Source of the DNA: Sphingorhabdus sp. EL138
GTDB taxonomy: Bacteria; Pseudomonadota; Alphaproteobacteria; Sphingomonadales; Sphingomonadaceae
Length of the DNA: 64,000 bases
Reading direction: 5' to 3'
Assembly (NCBI RefSeq): GCF_945882965.1
Contig: NZ_CAMCWY010000006.1
Coordinates: 1-64,000 of the forward strand
The translations under genes were made by a program, and so were the position numbers. Under the pieces are notes generated by a model, which worked only from the letters and a program-made list of their open reading frames with translations, searched no databases and was not told the DNA's origin. How positions within the stretch are numbered: the stretch's first letter is position 1; each line of letters opens with the position of its first letter. Positions 18,901-29,849 of this stretch are shown in pieces.

Positions 18901-20925
18901 GTGACTGCAATCCATTTCATTGTTTTCCTGCCGCTTCTGGCTGCGCTCGTCGCTGGTTTGGGACAGCGCTTCATTGGCGCGTTGGCGGCCAAGACGATCA
19001 CAACCGCAGGGTTATTTATCGCCGCGTTCCTGAGCTGGCCGATCTTCATCGGTTTCCTGAACGGCAGTGAGACCACTTATGTACAGCCGGTGATGACATG
19101 GGTGCAGTCAGGCGACCTGACCTTTGATTGGGAATTGCGCGTTGATGCGCTGACCGCCGTCATGCTCGTGGTGATCACCAGCGTATCGGCGCTCGTCCAT
19201 CTCTATAGCTGGGGCTATATGGAGGAAGACCCCGATCAGTCGCGCTTTTTTGCGTATCTGTCGCTGTTTACCTTCGCGATGTTGATGTTGGTGACGGCCA
19301 ACAATCTGGTGCAGATGTTCTTTGGATGGGAAGGCGTTGGCCTTGCGTCTTATTTGCTGATCGGTTTCTGGTACAAGAAACCAAGCGCAAATGCGGCGGC
19401 AATTAAGGCATTTGTCGTCAACCGCGTTGGCGACCTTGGATTTATGCTCGGTATCTTTGGCATATTCTGGCTTTTTGGAACTGTTTCGATCCCCGAAATC
19501 CTTGCTGCCGCTCCTGATAAAGTCGGCTCAAGCATTGGCTTCCTTGGCCTGCGCATCGACACCATGAGCTTGCTGTGCGTATTGCTGTTCATCGGCGCGA
19601 TGGGTAAATCAGCGCAGCTTGGGCTGCACACATGGTTGCCGGACGCAATGGAGGGCCCAACGCCCGTTTCCGCGCTGATCCATGCCGCGACTATGGTTAC
19701 CGCTGGCGTGTTCATGGTCTGCCGCCTGTCGCCCTTGTTTGAAACCAGCCAGTTCGCGTTAGATGTGGTCACGATTGTTGGCGCCACGACGGCGATTTTT
19801 GCTGCAACTGTTGGTCTTGTGCAAACCGACATTAAGCGTGTGATCGCATATTCCACCTGTTCGCAATTGGGCTATATGTTCTTTGCAGCCGGCACTGGCG
19901 CTTATGGCGCGGCGATGTTCCATCTGTTCACGCATGCCTTTTTTAAGGCATTGTTGTTCTTGGGGGCTGGTTCGGTCATCCACGCGATGCACCATGAGCA
20001 GGATATGCGTTATTATGGCGGCTTGCGGAAACATATCCCGCTGACATTCTGGGCAATGATGGCGGGGACGCTGGCGATCACCGGCGTCGGTATCCTTGGG
20101 GTTGCCGGATTTGCAGGCTTTTATTCAAAGGACGCCATTATCGAGGCCGCGTTCGCCAGTGAATCCACTTATCATATGTATGGCTTTGCCATCGGTGTGA
20201 TCGCGGCTTTGCTAACGAGTTTCTATAGCTGGCGTTTGATGTTCCTAACTTTCTTTGGAAAGCCACGTTGGGATCAGTCGGAGCATATCCAGCACGCGAT
20301 GCATGACCATGGCGACCATGAAGCACATGCGCATAGCGCGACCAGCGAGGGTACCGCAGAATATCATCCCCATGAAAGTCCATGGTCGATGCTGATGCCT
20401 TTGGCGCTGCTGACCATAGGCGCAGTTTTTGCAGGTTTTGTCTTCCATGAAGCATTCATTGATGCGGAGGCTGGCAAGGCATTTTGGGCAAACAGCACCC
20501 TCTATTTCAACGCGCATCTGATGCATGCGATGCACGAGGTGCCGTTGTGGGTGAAATTGTCGTCGACCGTGGCAATGCTGCTTGGCCTAATAACAGCCTA
20601 TCTGATGTACATGCGGTCGCAAGATGCACCACAACGTCTGGCAACCACGTTTGCACCAATCTACCGTTTCTTCCTCAACAAATGGTATTTTGATGAGCTG
20701 TATAACTTCCTGTTCATCCGCCCCGCATTCTGGTTCGGACGTCTGTTCTGGAGGCAAGGCGACATCGGGATCATTGACCGCTTTGGTCCCAATGGTTCGG
20801 CGGTTGTCGTTTCCTTTGGTAGCAAATTGGCTGTGCGCATGCAGTCGGGCTATCTGTATACATACGCGCTTGTGATGCTTCTTGGCTTAGTTATCGCGGT
20901 GAGCTGGATGATGGTGAGAGTGTAA
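18901..20925 (+). CDS. nuoL: NADH-quinone oxidoreductase subunit L
   Basis: Distal antiporter-like proton pump, 674 aa, GTG start. Contains [20 protein letters not shown] with the key Glu, the Lys region [54 protein letters not shown], and the long C-terminal amphipathic helix and final TM anchor. A histidine-rich loop ([18 protein letters not shown], about residues 461-478) precedes the C-terminal helices; such loops occur in related NuoL proteins. Stop-start overlap TAATG with nuoM. Confidence 0.97.
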   Translation: MTAIHFIVFLPLLAALVAGLGQRFIGALAAKTITTAGLFIAAFLSWPIFIGFLNGSETTYVQPVMTWVQSGDLTFDWELRVDALTAVMLVVITSVSALVHLYSWGYMEEDPDQSRFFAYLSLFTFAMLMLVTANNLVQMFFGWEGVGLASYLLIGFWYKKPSANAAAIKAFVVNRVGDLGFMLGIFGIFWLFGTVSIPEILAAAPDKVGSSIGFLGLRIDTMSLLCVLLFIGAMGKSAQLGLHTWLPDAMEGPTPVSALIHAATMVTAGVFMVCRLSPLFETSQFALDVVTIVGATTAIFAATVGLVQTDIKRVIAYSTCSQLGYMFFAAGTGAYGAAMFHLFTHAFFKALLFLGAGSVIHAMHHEQDMRYYGGLRKHIPLTFWAMMAGTLAITGVGILGVAGFAGFYSKDAIIEAAFASESTYHMYGFAIGVIAALLTSFYSWRLMFLTFFGKPRWDQSEHIQHAMHDHGDHEAHAHSATSEGTAEYHPHESPWSMLMPLALLTIGAVFAGFVFHEAFIDAEAGKAFWANSTLYFNAHLMHAMHEVPLWVKLSSTVAMLLGLITAYLMYMRSQDAPQRLATTFAPIYRFFLNKWYFDELYNFLFIRPAFWFGRLFWRQGDIGIIDRFGPNGSAVVVSFGSKLAVRMQSGYLYTYALVMLLGLVIAVSWMMVRV

Positions 20926-22484
20926 TGAACGCCGCGGATATCCCTGTACTTTCGATCATGCTTGCCATTCCGGTGGTCGCAGCGGCAATGTGCCTGTTCG
21001 TGCGCGCTGAACGTGCGCGTATCATAGCGCTGTCGGCGACATTGGTGAATCTGGTTCTTGGTCTCCTGCTCTGGCTGTGTTATGATCCAGCGGGCGCGCA
21101 GTGGCAGTTTACCGAAAGCGCTACTATGTTCGGGCCAATTGGCTGGCGGCTTGGCATAGACGGTATTTCACTGAGTTTGATCATGCTGTCGGTGTTCCTA
21201 ATGCCGATTTGTATCGGTGCAAGCTGGACATCCATTCAGAAACGCGTCGGCGAATATATGGCGGCGTTCCTGCTAATGGAAACGCTGATGATTGGCGTTT
21301 TTGCGGCGCAGGATTTGTTGCTGTTCTACATCTTTTTTGAAGCTGGTCTCATCCCGATGTATCTTATCATCGGTATCTGGGGTGGGCAGGACCGCATCTA
21401 CGCATCGTACAAATTTTTCCTCTACACCTTGCTTGGCTCACTCGTGATGTTGATCGCAATGCTGTGGATTATCCAATTTGCGGGCACCGCCGATATTCCG
21501 ACATTATTGAATACCGATTTCCCTGCAGAGGCGCAGAAATGGCTGTGGTTTGCATTTTTCGCATCCTTTGCGGTGAAAATGCCCATGTGGCCAGTGCATA
21601 CATGGCTACCCGATGCCCATGTTCAGGCGCCGACCGCTGGCTCAGTCATATTGGCTGGCGTGCTTCTCAAAATGGGCGGCTACGGCTTCTTGCGTTTCTC
21701 TTTGCCGATGTTTCCAGAGGCAAGTGCGGACTTCATTCCATTGGTCTTTGGCCTATCGATGGTCGCGGTGGTCTACACCTCGCTCGTTGCATTGGTGCAG
21801 GAGGATATGAAAAAGCTTATCGCTTATTCCTCAGTGGCGCATATGGCGATTGTAACCGTTGGCCTGTTCACTTTCAACCAACAAGGTATAGAAGGCGCAA
21901 TCATCGTGATGTTGAGTCATGGCCTAGTGTCGGGTGCCCTGTTCCTGTGCGTCGGCGTCATTTATGACCGCCTGCATACGCGTGAAATCAGCCGTTATGG
22001 CGGCCTCAGCGTCAATATGCCTAAATATGCCTTGTTGTTCATGCTGTTCACCATGGCGAGCGTTGGCTTGCCCGGCACCAGCGGATTTGTTGGGGAATTT
22101 TTAAGCCTTGCCGGCGCGTATAAGGTTTCCACCTGGGCCACATTTATTGCGACCACCGGAATTATCCTTGGCGCTGGCTATATGTTGTACCTCTATCGCC
22201 GCATTGCATTTGGGCCGCAGATCAATGCTGATGCCGCTACGATGTCGGACGTCAATATTCGTGAAATGTGGCTTCTCGCGCCAATTGCTGTCGTGGTGTT
22301 GTGGATGGGGGTTTATCCGGAAACATTCCTGGCACCCATTCGCCGCGATGTGGCAACGATTGTCGCCCGCATTGAACGCGCTGCACCCGTTGGTGACAGC
22401 AAGCTGAAATTAGTCGACCCGACAACCGCGCGGTACCGCGTGGTGCATGGTCCGGAAAAAAATATGGCTGAGGGGAGCCATTGA
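20925..22484 (+). CDS. nuoM: NADH-quinone oxidoreductase subunit M
   Basis: Antiporter-like proton-pumping subunit, 519 aa with about 14 TM helices. Signatures: YIFFEAGLIPMYLIIGIWGG with the conserved Glu, AVKMPMWPVHTWLPDAHVQAPTAGSVILAG with the Lys, and QEDMKKLIAYSSVAHM. The C-terminal tail after the last helix is hydrophilic. It overlaps nuoL by one base and runs to just before the nuoN ATG. Confidence 0.97.
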   Translation: MNAADIPVLSIMLAIPVVAAAMCLFVRAERARIIALSATLVNLVLGLLLWLCYDPAGAQWQFTESATMFGPIGWRLGIDGISLSLIMLSVFLMPICIGASWTSIQKRVGEYMAAFLLMETLMIGVFAAQDLLLFYIFFEAGLIPMYLIIGIWGGQDRIYASYKFFLYTLLGSLVMLIAMLWIIQFAGTADIPTLLNTDFPAEAQKWLWFAFFASFAVKMPMWPVHTWLPDAHVQAPTAGSVILAGVLLKMGGYGFLRFSLPMFPEASADFIPLVFGLSMVAVVYTSLVALVQEDMKKLIAYSSVAHMAIVTVGLFTFNQQGIEGAIIVMLSHGLVSGALFLCVGVIYDRLHTREISRYGGLSVNMPKYALLFMLFTMASVGLPGTSGFVGEFLSLAGAYKVSTWATFIATTGIILGAGYMLYLYRRIAFGPQINADAATMSDVNIREMWLLAPIAVVVLWMGVYPETFLAPIRRDVATIVARIERAAPVGDSKLKLVDPTTARYRVVHGPEKNMAEGSH

Positions 22485-22486
22485 TA

Positions 22487-23929
22487 ATGGAACTGAACGC
22501 CTCTCTTTCTCTGGTCCGTCCGGAAGTCATCTTGAGCTTTTCTGCGCTTGGCCTGCTGCTTTTGGCTGCGTGGCGTGAGCAGGCCGGACGCTTGATCAGC
22601 ATATTGGCTGTCGCTGCGCTGGTCGCTGCTGCCGCATTCGTCCTCAACTTTATGATGAATGGCACAAATTTGTCCGCTTTTGACGGTCTTTTAATCAATG
22701 ATGCATTTGGCAATTTCTCCAAGATACTGATTTTCATTGCGGCCGCGATTTCGTTGATCATTGCGCCACGCTTCTTGGAGAATGCAGGGGCGATGCGGGC
22801 CGAATATCCGGTGCTCATCCTGTTGTCTTGTGTTGGCATGGGCGTGATGGTGTCTGCAACCGACCTGATTTCCTTATATATTGGTTTGGAGCTGCAGAGC
22901 CTGTCAGCCTATGTCCTTGCAAGCTTTGTGCGCTCTGACGGGCGTTCAGCCGAAGCCGGGCTGAAATATTTCGTCCTTGGTGCATTGGCCAGCGGTATGC
23001 TCTTGTTCGGCGCGTCTTTGGTTTACGGCTTTGCCGGATCGACAAGCTTTGCTGCTATCGGCGCGGCCATGGATGCGGACGTCGGCCTCGGCCTGATCTT
23101 TGGCATTGTGTTCATTCTCTCGGGCCTCGCCTTCAAAATTAGCGCTGCGCCTTTCCACATGTGGACACCGGACGTGTATGAAGGCGCGCCAACGCCTGTG
23201 ACCGCATTCTTCGCCAGCGCGCCAAAGGTTGCGGCAATTGCGTTGACCATCCGCATCGTACTTGAGGCATTTGGCGCGCAAATATTGGTATGGCAGCAAA
23301 TCATTATCGCCGTGGCATTGATGTCGATCATCATCGGCGCAGTCGGCGCGATTGGGCAGCAAAACCTGAAGCGGCTGATGGCCTATAGCTCGATCAACAA
23401 TGTCGGCTTCATCCTGATTGGCCTCGCCACCGGAACGGAGCAGGGCATTTCTGCGATGCTGGTCTATTTGGTGATCTATGTTGCCATGACCTTAGGCAGC
23501 TTTATCTGTCTTTTGCAGTTGAAGGATAAAGACGACGGCTATCGTGAAGAGTTTGCTGACATATCCGGCCTATCCAAGACGCGTCCGGCCTTGGCCGCTG
23601 CGTTGGCAATATTCATGTTCAGTCTGGCTGGTATTCCGCCATTATTCGGTTTCTGGGGTAAGCTTGTGGTGTTTAACGCCGCTGTGGCTGCTGGCCTGTT
23701 GCCACTGGCCGTGATCGGCATCACAGCGTCCGTCATTGGCGCATTTTATTATCTGAAGGTCGTCAAGGTCATGTATTTTGATGATGCTGCGGATGTCATT
23801 GTCGACAGCGACGACAATGTTCTCGTCTGGACTGGCGGCATATTGGCCGCTGCGAACTCACCTTTGGGCTATTTTGCGATACCTGCGCTTGGCATCTGGA
23901 CGGCCTATGCCGCAAGGGCGCTGTTCTGA
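22487..23929 (+). CDS. nuoN: NADH-quinone oxidoreductase subunit N
   Basis: Third antiporter-like subunit, 480 aa. Shows LYIGLELQSLSAYVLASF with the Glu, LAFKISAAPFHMWTPDVYEGAPTPVTAFFAS with the Lys, and GQQNLKRLMAYSSINNVG. ATG 22487 is preferred to the in-frame TTG at 22481 because AGGGGAG is well spaced to it. Its stop codon overlaps a CTG that appears to start birA. Confidence 0.97.
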   Translation: MELNASLSLVRPEVILSFSALGLLLLAAWREQAGRLISILAVAALVAAAAFVLNFMMNGTNLSAFDGLLINDAFGNFSKILIFIAAAISLIIAPRFLENAGAMRAEYPVLILLSCVGMGVMVSATDLISLYIGLELQSLSAYVLASFVRSDGRSAEAGLKYFVLGALASGMLLFGASLVYGFAGSTSFAAIGAAMDADVGLGLIFGIVFILSGLAFKISAAPFHMWTPDVYEGAPTPVTAFFASAPKVAAIALTIRIVLEAFGAQILVWQQIIIAVALMSIIIGAVGAIGQQNLKRLMAYSSINNVGFILIGLATGTEQGISAMLVYLVIYVAMTLGSFICLLQLKDKDDGYREEFADISGLSKTRPALAAALAIFMFSLAGIPPLFGFWGKLVVFNAAVAAGLLPLAVIGITASVIGAFYYLKVVKVMYFDDAADVIVDSDDNVLVWTGGILAAANSPLGYFAIPALGIWTAYAARALF

Positions 23930-24642
23930 CGCCCATCTTTGAAGAAGTCGCGCTCACTGGGTCTACCAATGCTGATCTTTTGGTACGGGCGGCACAAGGC
24001 GCACCGGAAGGGCTATGGCTTCGCGCAGATGCACAAGATGGCGGCCGTGGACGACTTGGCCGTGCTTGGGAAAGCCCCAAGGGTAACCTCTTTGCCAGTT
24101 CCATTGTGCGCTTGCGCGATACGGACTCTTCGCCCGCCGGTCTGGCTTTCGTAACTGCCGTTGCTGCATATGACGCCATCCGACAGATGGCGCGGCAAGT
24201 TCCAATCATCCTGAAATGGCCAAATGACATTCTGGCGCATGATGGTTCAAAATTATGCGGCATATTGTTGGAGCGCGCGTCTGACGCAGTGATTGTGGGC
24301 ATTGGCCTCAACCTTGTCTGGCACCCGCAAAATCTGGATCGGAAGGTGTCTGACTTGCGGACACTTGGCGCAACGCCGCCCGATGCGCAAACGGCAGTGG
24401 AGATCGTGGCAGAGGCATTCGCCCGCTATCTCAATATTTGGCGGCAGTCGGGGCTGGGCAACATCGTCCGGCATTGGGAAGCGTGCGCTCATCCACGCGG
24501 CACAGCCTTGTCAGCGAAACTGCCGGATGGCACGGAAGTGTATGGTCTATATGCCGGGCTGAATGATGAAGGTGCGTTGCAGCTTCGCTTGGCGGATGGT
24601 GCAATTCGTGCCATTCACGCTGCCGACGTTTTTCTAATTTAA
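23926..24642 (+). CDS. birA: Biotin--[acetyl-CoA-carboxylase] ligase, probable CTG start
   Basis: Attaches biotin to the carboxyl-carrier Lys. The catalytic domain is complete from TGSTNADLL through ADAQDGGRGRLGRAW (biotin-AMP loop), KWPNDIL and KLCGILLE to a short SH3-like C-terminal domain. There is no N-terminal HTH, so it cannot act as a DNA-binding repressor. No ATG, GTG or TTG lies upstream of the conserved STN motif; the first TTG (23980) would delete it. CTG 23926 overlaps the nuoN stop as CTGA, mirroring the ATGA/GTGA junctions nearby, with AAGGGCG about 6 bp upstream. The 238-aa length assumes this start. Confidence 0.85.
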   Translation: MTPIFEEVALTGSTNADLLVRAAQGAPEGLWLRADAQDGGRGRLGRAWESPKGNLFASSIVRLRDTDSSPAGLAFVTAVAAYDAIRQMARQVPIILKWPNDILAHDGSKLCGILLERASDAVIVGIGLNLVWHPQNLDRKVSDLRTLGATPPDAQTAVEIVAEAFARYLNIWRQSGLGNIVRHWEACAHPRGTALSAKLPDGTEVYGLYAGLNDEGALQLRLADGAIRAIHAADVFLI

Positions 24643-24654
24643 CAGGGATGGGCT

Positions 24655-25440
24655 ATGCTGCTCGCGATTGATACGGGTAATACCAATGTGAAATTTGCAT
24701 TGGTCGATGACACTGGCGAAATACTGCAGCGATGGCGCATTGCAACCGATGCGCGGCGCACGTCGGATGAATATGCCGTATGGTTGGATCAATTGATTCA
24801 GATGGCCGGCTTTCACCGCACAGACATTAAAGCGGTCATTATTGCCACCGTCGTTCCGCGCGCTTTGCACAATCTGCAGTTGCTCGCGACACGCTATTTT
24901 GGGTGTGAGGCCTTGGTTGCCGGACGCGATAGTGTGGGTTGGGGTATCCAATTGCATGTGGCCGAACCGCATTCCGTTGGCGCTGATCGCGCAGTGAACG
25001 CCATTGCGGCGCAGTCCATGGCCGACGGGCACAAGGTCGTCATCAGCTTTGGCACAGCGACGACGTTTGATTATATTGGGCCAGATGGTTCCTATCGCGG
25101 GGGCAGCATCGCGCCTGGCGTTAACTTATCACTCGATGCCCTATATGCCGCAGCCGCCATGTTGCCGCGAATTGCAATTGAACCACCACCAAATGAAAGC
25201 GTTCTTGGCACAACGACTGTTGGACAAATGCAGATTGGCATCTATTGGGGCTATGTGGCGATGATCGAAGGGATACTCGCACGGATGAAGGCTGAAATTG
25301 GCGAACAGGTATCGGTCATTGCAACCGGCGGTTTGGCTATTTTGTTTCAGCAACACGGCCATTTATTCGACCGGGTAGAACCCGATTTGACGCTGCGGGG
25401 GCTGGCGCTTTTATATAGGAATAGAGACATAAACTCATGA
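24655..25440 (+). CDS. coaX: Type III pantothenate kinase
   Basis: Catalyses the first step of CoA synthesis with an ASKHA-fold enzyme that needs a monovalent cation. The 261-aa protein begins with the phosphate loop [18 protein letters not shown] and has [16 protein letters not shown] with the catalytic Asp, [13 protein letters not shown], and [20 protein letters not shown]. It lies between birA and rnj, the common alphaproteobacterial order after nuoN. ATGA overlap with rnj. Confidence 0.95.
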   Translation: MLLAIDTGNTNVKFALVDDTGEILQRWRIATDARRTSDEYAVWLDQLIQMAGFHRTDIKAVIIATVVPRALHNLQLLATRYFGCEALVAGRDSVGWGIQLHVAEPHSVGADRAVNAIAAQSMADGHKVVISFGTATTFDYIGPDGSYRGGSIAPGVNLSLDALYAAAAMLPRIAIEPPPNESVLGTTTVGQMQIGIYWGYVAMIEGILARMKAEIGEQVSVIATGGLAILFQQHGHLFDRVEPDLTLRGLALLYRNRDINS

Positions 25441-27080
25441 CGACCCCAAAAAATGAACTGCTTTTCTTGGCCCTTGGTGGGTCCAACGAAATCGGAATGA
25501 ACGTTAATTTATACGGTTGTCAGGGCAAATGGGTGATGGTCGATTTGGGCCTTACATTCGCGAATTCGGAATATCCCGGAATTGACCTTGTCCTGCCTGA
25601 TCTGGAATTCATCGAAAAGCGCAAGGCCGACCTGCTGGGTATCGTGCTGACCCATGGCCATGAAGATCATATCGGCGCAGTTGCCTATTTTGCCGCCGAC
25701 TTGGGCGTTCCACTTTATGCTACGCCGTTTACGGCAACCCTCATCCGGGGCAAGCTGGAAGAAGAAGGCATAGCTGACATCGTCGAACTCAACGTGATCC
25801 CGATGGAGGGCGCGTTTTCCATGGGGCCGTTCGACTTCAAATTCGTTACCTTGGCCCACTCGATCCTTGAAATGAGCGCTTGCCTGATAAGCACGCCTTA
25901 TGGGAATATTTTCCACACCGGCGACTGGAAACTGGATCCGAACCCCGTATTGGGCACGCCGTCGACACAAGAAGCGCTGACCGCCATTGGCGATAGCAAA
26001 GTGTTGGCGATGGTGTGTGATTCTACCAATGTGTTCAATGCAGAAACCAGCGGCAGTGAAGGCAGCGTAAAGGACGACCTGCTGAAGGCTGTCAATGCTG
26101 CCAAGGGCAGGGTCGTTGTCACAACCTTTGCGTCGAATGCCGCGCGGTTGCAGACCTTAAGCGAGGTCGCCCGCGAAAGCGGTCGCACCTTATGTTTCGC
26201 AGGGCGCTCGCTTCACCGGATTATTGAAGCCGCGCAGGCGAATGGCTATTTGAAGAATATGCCTAAGACGGTGGATATGGAGAGCGTCGATAGCCTGCCG
26301 CGTCCCGACGTTATCGTTGTCGCCACTGGCGGGCAGGGTGAGGCACGTGCAGCTTTGGCGCGTATATCCGAGGGCAATCACCCTGTGAAGTTGGAAGCCG
26401 GCGACACGGTTATTTTCTCGTCGAAGCAGATACCGGGTAATGAAATCGCTATTGGCGTGATCATGAACAACCTTGCCGAACGTAACATCCTGACAGTTAC
26501 CGAAAAGCAGGCGCATGTGCATGTATCCGGCCATCCAGGGCAGCCGGAACTTGCCGCGCTCTATGATTGGGTTCGGCCAGAGGTCCTTATTCCCGTGCAT
26601 GGCGAGCGCCGGCATATGGCAGAACAGGCGCGGTTTGCGCGGGCACATGGGGTGCCAAAGGCAGTCGTGCAATCCAATGGCGACGTGGTGCGCCTTGCGC
26701 CAGGTGAACCCAAAATCATCGGCAAGGAACGCACTGGCCGCTTGATCCTTGATGGGGACACCATCATCGCCGCCGACGGCGCGACATTGAACGAACGCCG
26801 CCGCCTGTCATGGTATGGCCTGATTTCCGTCGCCTTCGCGCTGGATGCCAAAGACCGGATGCTCGGCAACCCTGAGATCCGATTGCACGGTGTGCCGATT
26901 GAGGAAGATCTGGACGATTTTCTGGAAGAAGCCACTGCCGCTGCCGTCAAAGCGGTGAAGGACCATCGCGGCGATTATGACAAGTTGCGAGAAACCGTGC
27001 GTTTGGCTGTGCGCCGTGTGGCGGTTAGCTGGACGGGTAAGAAGCCGATCGTGGATGTTTTGATAGTGGAGACCGCATGA
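25437..27080 (+). CDS. rnj: Ribonuclease J
   Basis: Dual endo/5'-3' exoribonuclease of the metallo-beta-lactamase/beta-CASP family, acting in mRNA turnover and rRNA maturation. The 547-aa product has the zinc motif [12 protein letters not shown] (about residue 72), later metal ligands in FHTGDWKLD and [11 protein letters not shown], the beta-CASP segment [12 protein letters not shown], and the C-terminal domain with [13 protein letters not shown]. Full length. ATGA overlaps join it to coaX upstream and the DUF1467 gene downstream. Confidence 0.95.
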   Translation: MTTPKNELLFLALGGSNEIGMNVNLYGCQGKWVMVDLGLTFANSEYPGIDLVLPDLEFIEKRKADLLGIVLTHGHEDHIGAVAYFAADLGVPLYATPFTATLIRGKLEEEGIADIVELNVIPMEGAFSMGPFDFKFVTLAHSILEMSACLISTPYGNIFHTGDWKLDPNPVLGTPSTQEALTAIGDSKVLAMVCDSTNVFNAETSGSEGSVKDDLLKAVNAAKGRVVVTTFASNAARLQTLSEVARESGRTLCFAGRSLHRIIEAAQANGYLKNMPKTVDMESVDSLPRPDVIVVATGGQGEARAALARISEGNHPVKLEAGDTVIFSSKQIPGNEIAIGVIMNNLAERNILTVTEKQAHVHVSGHPGQPELAALYDWVRPEVLIPVHGERRHMAEQARFARAHGVPKAVVQSNGDVVRLAPGEPKIIGKERTGRLILDGDTIIAADGATLNERRRLSWYGLISVAFALDAKDRMLGNPEIRLHGVPIEEDLDDFLEEATAAAVKAVKDHRGDYDKLRETVRLAVRRVAVSWTGKKPIVDVLIVETA

Positions 27081-27349
27081 CCTGGACCTCGATTATTGCC
27101 ATTTATTTGCTGTTTTGGGTTATGTCGGCGTTCGTCATCTTGCCCATTGGTGTACGCACGCATGACGAACTGGGCCTTCCAAAGATCCCCGGTCAAGCAG
27201 ATAGTGCGCCGGGGAATTTCCAACCCCGGAAGATATTGCTGAGAACGACAATGCTTTCGGCTGCTTTATTCGCGTTATTTTATGCCAATTATAGCTTTGG
27301 CTGGATAAACCGTGACAGTTTTGACGGGTTGTTTAACCCGCCCGCTTAA
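27077..27349 (+). CDS. DUF1467 family membrane protein
   Basis: 90-aa protein with two predicted TM helices (about residues 4-25 and 55-73) and the family motif SAFVILPIGVRTHDE after helix 1. Function unknown. It overlaps rnj by 4 bp, the usual neighbourhood of this family in alphaproteobacteria. It ends only 3 bp from the convergent minus-strand gene, with no visible terminator between. Confidence 0.85.
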   Translation: MTWTSIIAIYLLFWVMSAFVILPIGVRTHDELGLPKIPGQADSAPGNFQPRKILLRTTMLSAALFALFYANYSFGWINRDSFDGLFNPPA

Positions 27350-27352
27350 ACC

Positions 27353-29644
27353 TTAGTTGCGCAGCCGCTCAATGGCTTGTGCCAGCGCAACGTAAAGCTT
27401 GCCTATGTCCGACGACAGCAAGGTAACACCTATCGTGTTCCCATCGCGCGTGCTGAGCAACAGGCGCATGATGCCCTCAAAATCATGAACGTAACGGTTT
27501 ACATGTTCGCGAAATTCGCTGTCATCGCCATAATGTTTGGCGATGATCCTTGCCTCACGTGAATCCAACAAGCGAACGGCGCGACGCGTAAACACGCCTC
27601 TGTCGCCCTTCAAATAGGCTGCCCAAGCGTTATCTGTCACGTCGTTGGACAATATTTTGGTAACGTCGATAGCGGTCGAATTCAAAGATTCGGTCAAAAG
27701 CACCATACGGCGGGCAAAGCTGTCGTCTTGGACTGATTCAAAGCCATTTATCGAATTTGCGATACGGTTTTCAAGGCTGATCGTCATGTCGTTGAGTTCG
27801 CCGAGTTGTTTGGTTACCAAGGATGAGGCGGTTTCCGACAATTCAATATTGCGCGATATGGCTTCCTGCACAGCTTCATTCATCGACGCGACCTGCGCAT
27901 CCAGTGCATTGGCCAATGCCGCGCGATTTTGTTCGGTCAACTGATCGGCGATATGCGCCAGTTCCTCGTCGAGGATCTTGCGGCTGCTTTCTGCGGCAGC
28001 GCGCGTTGTTTCACGCACGCGGAGCAAAGATGTCACTAAGCCGTCATTTGCTTGATCCGACATGTCCTGTAGCAGCGACTGTGTTTGCTTGAGCGCAGCG
28101 CCGAGGGCATCCACTTGTTCATGACGTGCGGCAAAATGTGCATCGCTCTGGGCTATCAGCGCGCTAACAGATTCATGTTGCGCGGAAGTTAATCGCTGAA
28201 TGTCGTTGAGCTTTTCAAGCGTTCCGTCGCTTATATTGTTGAGCGATTCTGCCGCAGCGAGCGCTGAGTTCACTTGCTCTATGCCTTGTGTCATGCGCGC
28301 GTTCACGCTGTCCATCGCGGCGGGAATCTTATGACCTATTTCCAGATTGGCTGTGCTGAGTGATCCAATCAACTTTTCCGATTGGTCCAATAAGCTGGCT
28401 GTGGTTGATTGGTTGTCGGACAAAGCGCTACCCAGTGAACGGCTGCTTTCGCCAAGCGCCGATACGGCAAAGGCGAGTTTTGACGTCTGCTCAGTGGCTG
28501 TGCGGTCAATCTGTGAAATCTGCGCGGCGCTGTTGTGAATATGTTCGCTAATATTCGCGATCATGGCCTGAATGCGGACATCTTCCCGGTCAGATTGGGC
28601 TTCAATGTCACCCAAAGCGCGACGGAGGTTAGCAAGGTTAGACAGGATTTGCGTTTTGCTGCGGGTAATGAGGGCATCGGTATCGCTTGACGCCTGCGCA
28701 ATGCCGTTGGAAATCGTTTGTGCGGCGCTTTCCATAAGCGTGGCCATTTCGGCGCTACGGTCGAGCGCTTCTGCACTTTTTGCGTCGAGCAGCTTCACAC
28801 TATTACCCAGCGATTGCTCTAGCCGGTTGGACAAGTCATCTCCGCGCGTTTCGACATTCTCCATATAGTCATTTACTGTTTTACCCGCATCGCTTACGCG
28901 CTCAAGGGCAGCGATCAGCGCCTTAATCTGAACCTGCGCATCATTACCTGCGCTTCCGATCTGGTTGCTGACATCTTTGGCGGCGCTTGTCACAACGGGC
29001 AAATGTTTGCGGAGTTGCTGCAAATTTGTATTGGCGGTGTTGCTCACCAATTCCAGCGTCTTTGCCTTTTCATCGCTATCCGCAAGCGCAGCCGACAACA
29101 TTTGCGCAGAATCCAATAGGCTTTTGGAAGATTGGCGACCCACTGTTTCCAGTTCACGCGCATTTTGGGACAGAAATTGGCGCGCGAGCGATATTTCTTC
29201 GTTCACTGACCGCATCCGTATTGCCAATGCGTCGCTCTCTGTCCGCAACACATTCGCTATCTTGCCAAAGCGTAAGGCCTCTCGGATACTGTTACGCATG
29301 ACCAGCAGCCACAGGACAGCAATTAAAAGCGTAGGAATGGCCCAGGTCGTGATTAGCGTTACAATCCGGTCATTGTTCATACCGAGTTGAGCCTCAGACC
29401 AATATGTCAGGCCAAAAAACGCCGACCACCCGACAAACGCGATCAACAGCAGGGTTGGGGCAACATAATGCCCGGCACCCCGATATTGGGAAGTTTCACC
29501 GGTCCCATGATCATAATTATACTGTGGTGCTTGATCATCTTCAGCAGCGCCTTGGGCATTGCTGTCGACATCCTGCGAAGCAGTTTCGTGTTCGGTTTTA
29601 GCGATTTCGCGGTTCAGGCCGACGATTTTGGAGCGTGTAGTCAT
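27353..29644 (-). CDS. Two-TM membrane-anchored coiled-coil protein (unrecognised)
   Basis: 763-aa protein. Residues 1-58 are polar and acidic (low complexity, HETASQDVDSNAQGAAEDDQ). Two TM helices follow at about 60-82 and 91-114, then some 530 residues of Ala/Ser/Gln/Leu-rich helix with heptad character and no catalytic motif. The last about 100 residues (from DNAWAAYLKGDRGVFTRRAV to GKLYVALAQAIERLRN) look like a compact, better conserved domain. N-terminal two-TM plus long coiled coil is the layout of polarity and scaffold proteins such as Caulobacter TipN, but I see no sequence proof of homology. Divergent from the next gene. Confidence 0.8.
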   Translation of the reverse strand: MTTRSKIVGLNREIAKTEHETASQDVDSNAQGAAEDDQAPQYNYDHGTGETSQYRGAGHYVAPTLLLIAFVGWSAFFGLTYWSEAQLGMNNDRIVTLITTWAIPTLLIAVLWLLVMRNSIREALRFGKIANVLRTESDALAIRMRSVNEEISLARQFLSQNARELETVGRQSSKSLLDSAQMLSAALADSDEKAKTLELVSNTANTNLQQLRKHLPVVTSAAKDVSNQIGSAGNDAQVQIKALIAALERVSDAGKTVNDYMENVETRGDDLSNRLEQSLGNSVKLLDAKSAEALDRSAEMATLMESAAQTISNGIAQASSDTDALITRSKTQILSNLANLRRALGDIEAQSDREDVRIQAMIANISEHIHNSAAQISQIDRTATEQTSKLAFAVSALGESSRSLGSALSDNQSTTASLLDQSEKLIGSLSTANLEIGHKIPAAMDSVNARMTQGIEQVNSALAAAESLNNISDGTLEKLNDIQRLTSAQHESVSALIAQSDAHFAARHEQVDALGAALKQTQSLLQDMSDQANDGLVTSLLRVRETTRAAAESSRKILDEELAHIADQLTEQNRAALANALDAQVASMNEAVQEAISRNIELSETASSLVTKQLGELNDMTISLENRIANSINGFESVQDDSFARRMVLLTESLNSTAIDVTKILSNDVTDNAWAAYLKGDRGVFTRRAVRLLDSREARIIAKHYGDDSEFREHVNRYVHDFEGIMRLLLSTRDGNTIGVTLLSSDIGKLYVALAQAIERLRN

Positions 29645-29849
29645 GAAGCCCTATTTAACACATTATTCGGTAAGAGAAACGCAAACTTATCATAGCACGG
29701 AAAGGGTTATTAAACGGCTTAGGATTAAGGCGTATTTGGCCCTGATCATGGAAAAATGATTAGCGCAATTGAGTGCTTTAGCGTTCATATCTCGGCAGGT
29801 ACCTCATATTTCTGTTGGCAAAACGGCCTTAACGTTCATATCTGCCAAA

